The notes beneath the pieces were generated by a model. That model was given only the letters and a program-made list of their open reading frames with translations, was not told the origin of the DNA and did not search any database. A stretch of DNA of 24,014 nt from an uncultured bacterium (GTDB taxonomy: Bacteria; Bacillota; Clostridia; Lachnospirales; Lachnospiraceae). The translations under genes and the position numbers were made by a program. The stretch covers positions 1 to 24,014 of the forward strand of contig CAJMON010000053.1 in NCBI GenBank assembly GCA_905214955.1, read 5' to 3'. Below are positions 23,545 through 24,014 of this stretch, piece by piece (the first letter of the stretch is position 1; the number at the start of each line of letters is the position of its first letter).

Positions 23545-23558
23545 CAGGAAACTTTCTT

Positions 23559-23577
23559 TTTGATAATCTTTATCAAA
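23559..23577. promoter_or_regulatory. Fur-box-like palindrome upstream of the feo promoter
   Basis: TTTGATAA-AGA-TTATCAAA is a perfect inverted repeat of 19 bases. Its core TGATAAAGATTATCA differs from the Bacillus 7-1-7 Fur consensus TGATAATNATTATCA at one fixed position. It lies 15 bases upstream of the -35, so repression from here alone would need contacts with the second palindrome or with RNA polymerase. Confidence 0.65.
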
Positions 23578-23589
23578 TATTTTCTCAAT

Positions 23590-23860
23590 AAGCAGGAAAA
23601 TGGCTCAAAAATATGCTCCAGGTATTTGGGATTCACACCAATACCGGTATCCGTCACCGTGCCTTTGTATATTGTTTTTTTCGGTTCCACCAGGATCCGC
23701 TCGTCTTTCCACAGGATCGTTCATCGAGTAGTTATCTTTTGGAAGAAACAGTGCTTTGACTTTTCCTGCCTGATTCGCCCTCATACGCGCTTCTTCCAGG
23801 CGTTTTTTCTATCTGGCTCCCTCTCTGGCTGCCTCCTGAAGATTCCGATACCTCCGAACA
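23590..23860 (-). pseudogene. Remnant of a sensor histidine kinase
   Basis: On the minus strand a degraded kinase can be read. Near 23750-23840 a coiled segment QEAAREGAR, an in-frame stop, KKRLEEARMRANQAGKVKALFL resembles the linker and H-box start of hybrid histidine kinases. After a frame change, 23594-23663 reads GTVTDTGIGVNPKYLEHIFE, the ATP-binding DxGxG motif and the F box. The roughly 100 residues normally between these parts are missing, and the 3' end runs into the Fur-like site. The plus-strand frame over the same region looks like a shadow and is not annotated. Confidence 0.6.
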
Positions 23861-23872
23861 GAAAATAGAAAC

Positions 23873-23930
23873 GCCGCCAGGCACAGTGGCTTTTAACCCC
23901 CTGTGTCTGACGGCAGTTTATTTTTATTTT
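23873..23930 (+). terminator. Terminator-like hairpin, plus direction
   Basis: GCCGCCAGGCACAG (23873-23886) faces CTGTGTCTGACGGC (23901-23914), with one mismatch and one G-U pair, followed by a T-rich run (23915-23930) on the plus strand. No convincing plus-strand gene ends here. It may be left from a lost gene or belong to a repeat. Confidence 0.45.
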
Positions 23931-23931
23931 C

Positions 23932-24014
23932 TAACTGTTCAGAGCCAAGCAAAATTTCACAAAACAGGTGTAAAATGCTTGCATTTTTAAGACTGTTTTT
24001 GAAATTTTATTTGG
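23932..24014. repeat. Second copy of the TGTTCAGAGC palindromic repeat, cut by the window end
   Basis: Begins TAACTGTTCAGAGCC and is the reverse complement of the right-hand hairpin of the element at 11794-11876 (about 80% identical over 83 bases). The central arms TAAAATGC/GCATTTT are kept over a CTTG tip. Outer-arm changes are partly matched on both sides, which fits selection or insertion of a palindrome. Confidence 0.75.

Noticed and set aside
23560..23868. A 102-residue plus-strand frame near the right end
   Set aside because: It has no ribosome binding site or family resemblance; the opposite strand shows histidine kinase motifs instead.

Overview
The window reads as a housekeeping stretch of a Gram-positive anaerobe of the Clostridia, most likely Lachnospiraceae. 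This is inferred from the gene families (DUF1002 exoprotein, AGCS symporter, secG-rnr-smpB order, feoA-feoA-feoB), strong AGGAGG ribosome binding sites, TTGACA/TATAAT-type promoters with 17-18 base spacers, and moderate GC. Every convincing gene is on the minus strand, so transcription runs from high to low coordinates. There is no rRNA, tRNA, CRISPR array or intact transposase.

Reading in the direction of transcription: 24014-23400 holds a palindromic repeat, a decayed histidine kinase and the feo control region. This region has a textbook promoter flanked by two different perfect palindromes. The iron operon follows (feoA, feoA, feoB and a short Fur-like winged-helix gene), closed by a terminator at 20004-20042. 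Next come homoserine dehydrogenase with its own promoter, a 164-base imperfect palindrome that supplies its stop codon, the glycolytic pair gpmI and eno separated by an unrecognised 105-residue gene, then secG, a candidate structured RNA, rnr and smpB (protein export, RNA decay and trans-translation). smpB ends on a second type of palindromic repeat. An 80-residue orphan gene, a zinc-finger-less DnaJ homologue, and a yhcH-SGNH hydrolase pair behind a cre-like site come next.

The most unusual locus is 4411-8772. It is a compact three-gene operon encoding a small XRE-type regulator, a 916-residue protein that joins a Tet(M)-like translational GTPase to a complete Rae1/YacP-type ribosome-dependent mRNA endonuclease, and a MATE exporter. 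The genes overlap by 4 bases or are 4 bases apart. I infer that this is a ribosome-directed stress or antibiotic-response module. The window ends with greA (preceded by a second structured or repeated element), an AGCS amino-acid symporter behind a leader with mutually exclusive pairings, and a secreted DUF1002 protein.

The main non-coding signals are the structured RNA candidate between secG and rnr, the element before greA, the AGCS leader, terminator-like hairpins directly in front of the eno and rnr start codons, and two unrelated palindromic repeats that each begin at the stop codon of the gene before them. All assignments come from reading the sequence and from memory of the families. 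No database search was run.
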